Shown: positions 62,260-64,000 of the stretch, piece by piece
Position numbering within the stretch: position 1 is the first letter of the stretch
How the letters are laid out: each line of letters starts with the position of its first letter
Source: JAWXBR01 sp046595995
GTDB taxonomy: Bacteria > Bacteroidota > Ignavibacteria > Kapaibacteriales > Kapaibacteriaceae
DNA: 64,000 bases
Direction of reading: 5' to 3'
Assembly: GCA_046595995.1 (NCBI GenBank)
Contig: JBKJNB010000037.1
Location: forward strand, 62,001 to 126,000
The notes under the pieces: model-generated
The model's input: only the letters and a program-made list of their open reading frames with translations
The model's database searches: none
What the model was told of the DNA's origin: nothing
Position numbers and translations under genes: made by a program

Positions 62260-63942
62260 CTAGTCTCTAGTGAGTTTACGGTATGAAATGCGGTGCGGCC
62301 GGTCGGCTTCGATGCCCAAACGACGTCTACGGTCCTCCTCGTATTGCGAGTAATTCCCGTCGAACCATGCCACATCGCTGTTGCCTTCGAATGCAAGAAT
62401 ATGGGTTGCAATCCTATCTAGAAACCACCGATCGTGACTTATCACTGCAACACATCCTGCGAATGCCTGCAGTGCTTCCTCGAGAGCTCTGAGTGTGTTC
62501 ACATCAAGATCGTTCGTCGGCTCATCAAGCAACAGAACGTTTGCTTCTTCTTTGAGCATCTTGGCAAGGTGTACGCGGTTGCGTTCACCACCCGATAGTG
62601 CCGTTACTTTTTTCTGCTGATCGGAACCGTTGAAATTGAAACGCGACACATACGCACGCGAATTCACTTCCCGTTTACCAAGCTGCACCATGTCGAGTCC
62701 GTCTGAGATTTCTTCCCAGATCGTCTTCGTCGGGTCGAGCGGACGGTCCTGGTTTATATAACCGAGTTTAACAGTCTCTCCAACGGAAAACGCACCGGCA
62801 TCTGGTTGCAGTTCGCCTGTTATCATTTTGAACAGCGTTGTTTTACCTGCACCGTTCGGACCAATAATGCCAATGATTCCACCGGGCGGTAACGAGAACG
62901 ACAGATTCTCATACAGCAGTTTGTCACCAAACGCTTTTGCAACGCCCGTCGCATCAATCACCTTGTCACCAAGGCGAGGTCCGGGTGGAATAAAAATCTC
63001 CATCTGCTCATTGCGCGTCATCGCCTCTTCGCCAAGTAATTTCTCATACGCACTAATGCGCGCCTTGCTCTTCGCGTGACGTCCCTTCGGGTTCATCCGC
63101 ACCCACTCCAACTCTTCCTTCAACGCCTTCTGCCGTTTCGACTCTTGCTTTTCTTCAAGTGCAAGGCGAGCAGTCTTCTGCTCGAGCCACGACGTGTAGT
63201 TGCCTTCGAACGGAATACCTGCGCCATTGTCGAGCTCAAGAATCCACCCCGCTACGTTGTCAAGAAAGTACCGATCGTGCGTCACGGCAATCACAGTCCC
63301 TTCATACTTCGCAAGGAACTGCTCGAGCCATGCAACGCTTTCGGCGTCGAGGTGGTTCGTCGGCTCGTCGAGTAGAAGCACGTCCGGACGTTGCAAGAGC
63401 AAGCGCACCAAGGCGACCCGACGCTTCTCACCACCAGAGATCACCGACACCAGTGTGTCGGGGGGCGGACAGCGCAATGCATCCATCGCCATCTCCAGCT
63501 TCGAGTCGATGTCCCACGCACCCATCGCATCAATCTTCTCTTGCAGCTTCGCTTGTCGCTCAAGAAGTTTATCAAAGTCCGCATCGGGCTCCGAAAACTT
63601 CTCGCTAATCGCATTGTAATCGCGAAGCAGCCCCACAGCTTCGACTGCCCCTTCCTCTACAACTTCGCGTACCGTCTTAGTTGGGTCGAGCTCGGGCTCC
63701 TGCGACAGGTAACCCATCGTCACATCTTTGTTCTTGCTTATCTGTCCGATGTACTCTTCGTCGAGTCCGGCAATAATCTTCAGCAGCGTCGACTTACCCG
63801 AGCCGTTCAGACCCAGCACACCAATCTTCGCCCCATAGAAAAAGCTCAGATAGATGTCGCGCAGCACCTGCCTATTCGGCTTGTGAATCTTGCCAACACC
63901 CACCATCGAGAAAATAATCTTCTGCGTTTCTGTTACTGCCAT
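62260..63942 (-). CDS. ettA: Energy-dependent translational throttle protein EttA
   Basis: This 560-aa ABC-F ATPase has two nucleotide-binding domains. The first has Walker A GLNGSGKSTLL (about 44-54) and signature VISGGEKRRVAL; the second has GPNGAGKTTLF and LSGGERNRVHL. The inter-domain linker includes the arm ending EEKQESKRQKALKEELEWVRM, and the C-terminus is short, typical of EttA rather than Uup or resistance forms. It restricts entry of the ribosome into elongation when ADP is high. It is the first gene of a four-gene operon. Confidence 0.96.
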   Translation of the reverse strand: MAVTETQKIIFSMVGVGKIHKPNRQVLRDIYLSFFYGAKIGVLGLNGSGKSTLLKIIAGLDEEYIGQISKNKDVTMGYLSQEPELDPTKTVREVVEEGAVEAVGLLRDYNAISEKFSEPDADFDKLLERQAKLQEKIDAMGAWDIDSKLEMAMDALRCPPPDTLVSVISGGEKRRVALVRLLLQRPDVLLLDEPTNHLDAESVAWLEQFLAKYEGTVIAVTHDRYFLDNVAGWILELDNGAGIPFEGNYTSWLEQKTARLALEEKQESKRQKALKEELEWVRMNPKGRHAKSKARISAYEKLLGEEAMTRNEQMEIFIPPGPRLGDKVIDATGVAKAFGDKLLYENLSFSLPPGGIIGIIGPNGAGKTTLFKMITGELQPDAGAFSVGETVKLGYINQDRPLDPTKTIWEEISDGLDMVQLGKREVNSRAYVSRFNFNGSDQQKKVTALSGGERNRVHLAKMLKEEANVLLLDEPTNDLDVNTLRALEEALQAFAGCVAVISHDRWFLDRIATHILAFEGNSDVAWFDGNYSQYEEDRRRRLGIEADRPHRISYRKLTRD

Positions 63943-64000
63943 TCGTTCCGTGTCCTTGGTATTAGACTACAAAGATACGAAGGCTCTGGAAGGGGCTAGA

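Overview
The window looks like a chromosomal segment of a free-living bacterium from the Bacteroidota/Chlorobiota side of the FCB group; a 'Candidatus Kapabacteria'-like lineage is my best guess. This is inferred from gene content, not from a marker-gene search. The supporting signs are C-terminal type IX secretion (T9SS) sorting domains on three secreted proteins, a GldM/PorM-like protein, a DUF5686 protein, a B12-dependent ribonucleotide reductase, an ATP-dependent PEP carboxykinase, and weak or missing Shine-Dalgarno sequences at many starts. I see no insertion sequence, integrase, phage gene, CRISPR array or rRNA. One tRNA-Leu(UAG) is present.

Layout: 0-4 kb (minus) holds a truncated AAA-type ATPase preceded by four 14-bp palindromic repeats, a DUF5686 outer-membrane protein and an F420-type NAD(P) oxidoreductase. 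At 3.9-5.5 kb is a secreted cytochrome c/copper monooxygenase fusion with a T9SS tail. At 5.4-12.7 kb (minus) lie a lipid flippase, a giant beta-propeller protein, a YggS protein and a CPA2 antiporter. At 12.7-16 kb are two convergent M28 peptidases. At 16-20 kb (plus) are an acetyltransferase-like protein, YebC, PurF and a membrane protein. At 20-27 kb (minus) sits the most interesting block: a GldM-like protein, two paralogous outer-membrane barrels and a vWA-OmpA protein, with a Cys-repeat secreted protein just upstream.

From 27.5 kb: NrdJ with a structured leader, a PAP2 phosphatase, HpnE, CsaA, tRNA-Leu, then tig-clpP-clpX (protein folding and degradation). Next come a DUF1800/DUF1501 secreted pair (37-40 kb), a CtpE-like P-type ATPase with a GT39 glycosyltransferase, DUF1573, a methyltransferase and an MltB-like transglycosylase (40-47 kb). 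At 47-50.5 kb are AsnS, oligoendopeptidase F and a small conserved protein. At 51-54 kb is a TPR histidine kinase/NarL regulator pair ending in a clear terminator. HutU, an ECF sigma factor with a small membrane protein and MscL, a THUMP-like methyltransferase, PckA and a four-gene EttA operon complete the window.

Most of the window is ordinary housekeeping. The region I consider closest to an undescribed system is the 20.1-27.3 kb envelope module, read as a divergent T9SS-type motor/anchor cluster. Every stretch longer than about 300 bases is coding except 31086-31389, which is described as the nrdJ/PAP2 divergent leader.
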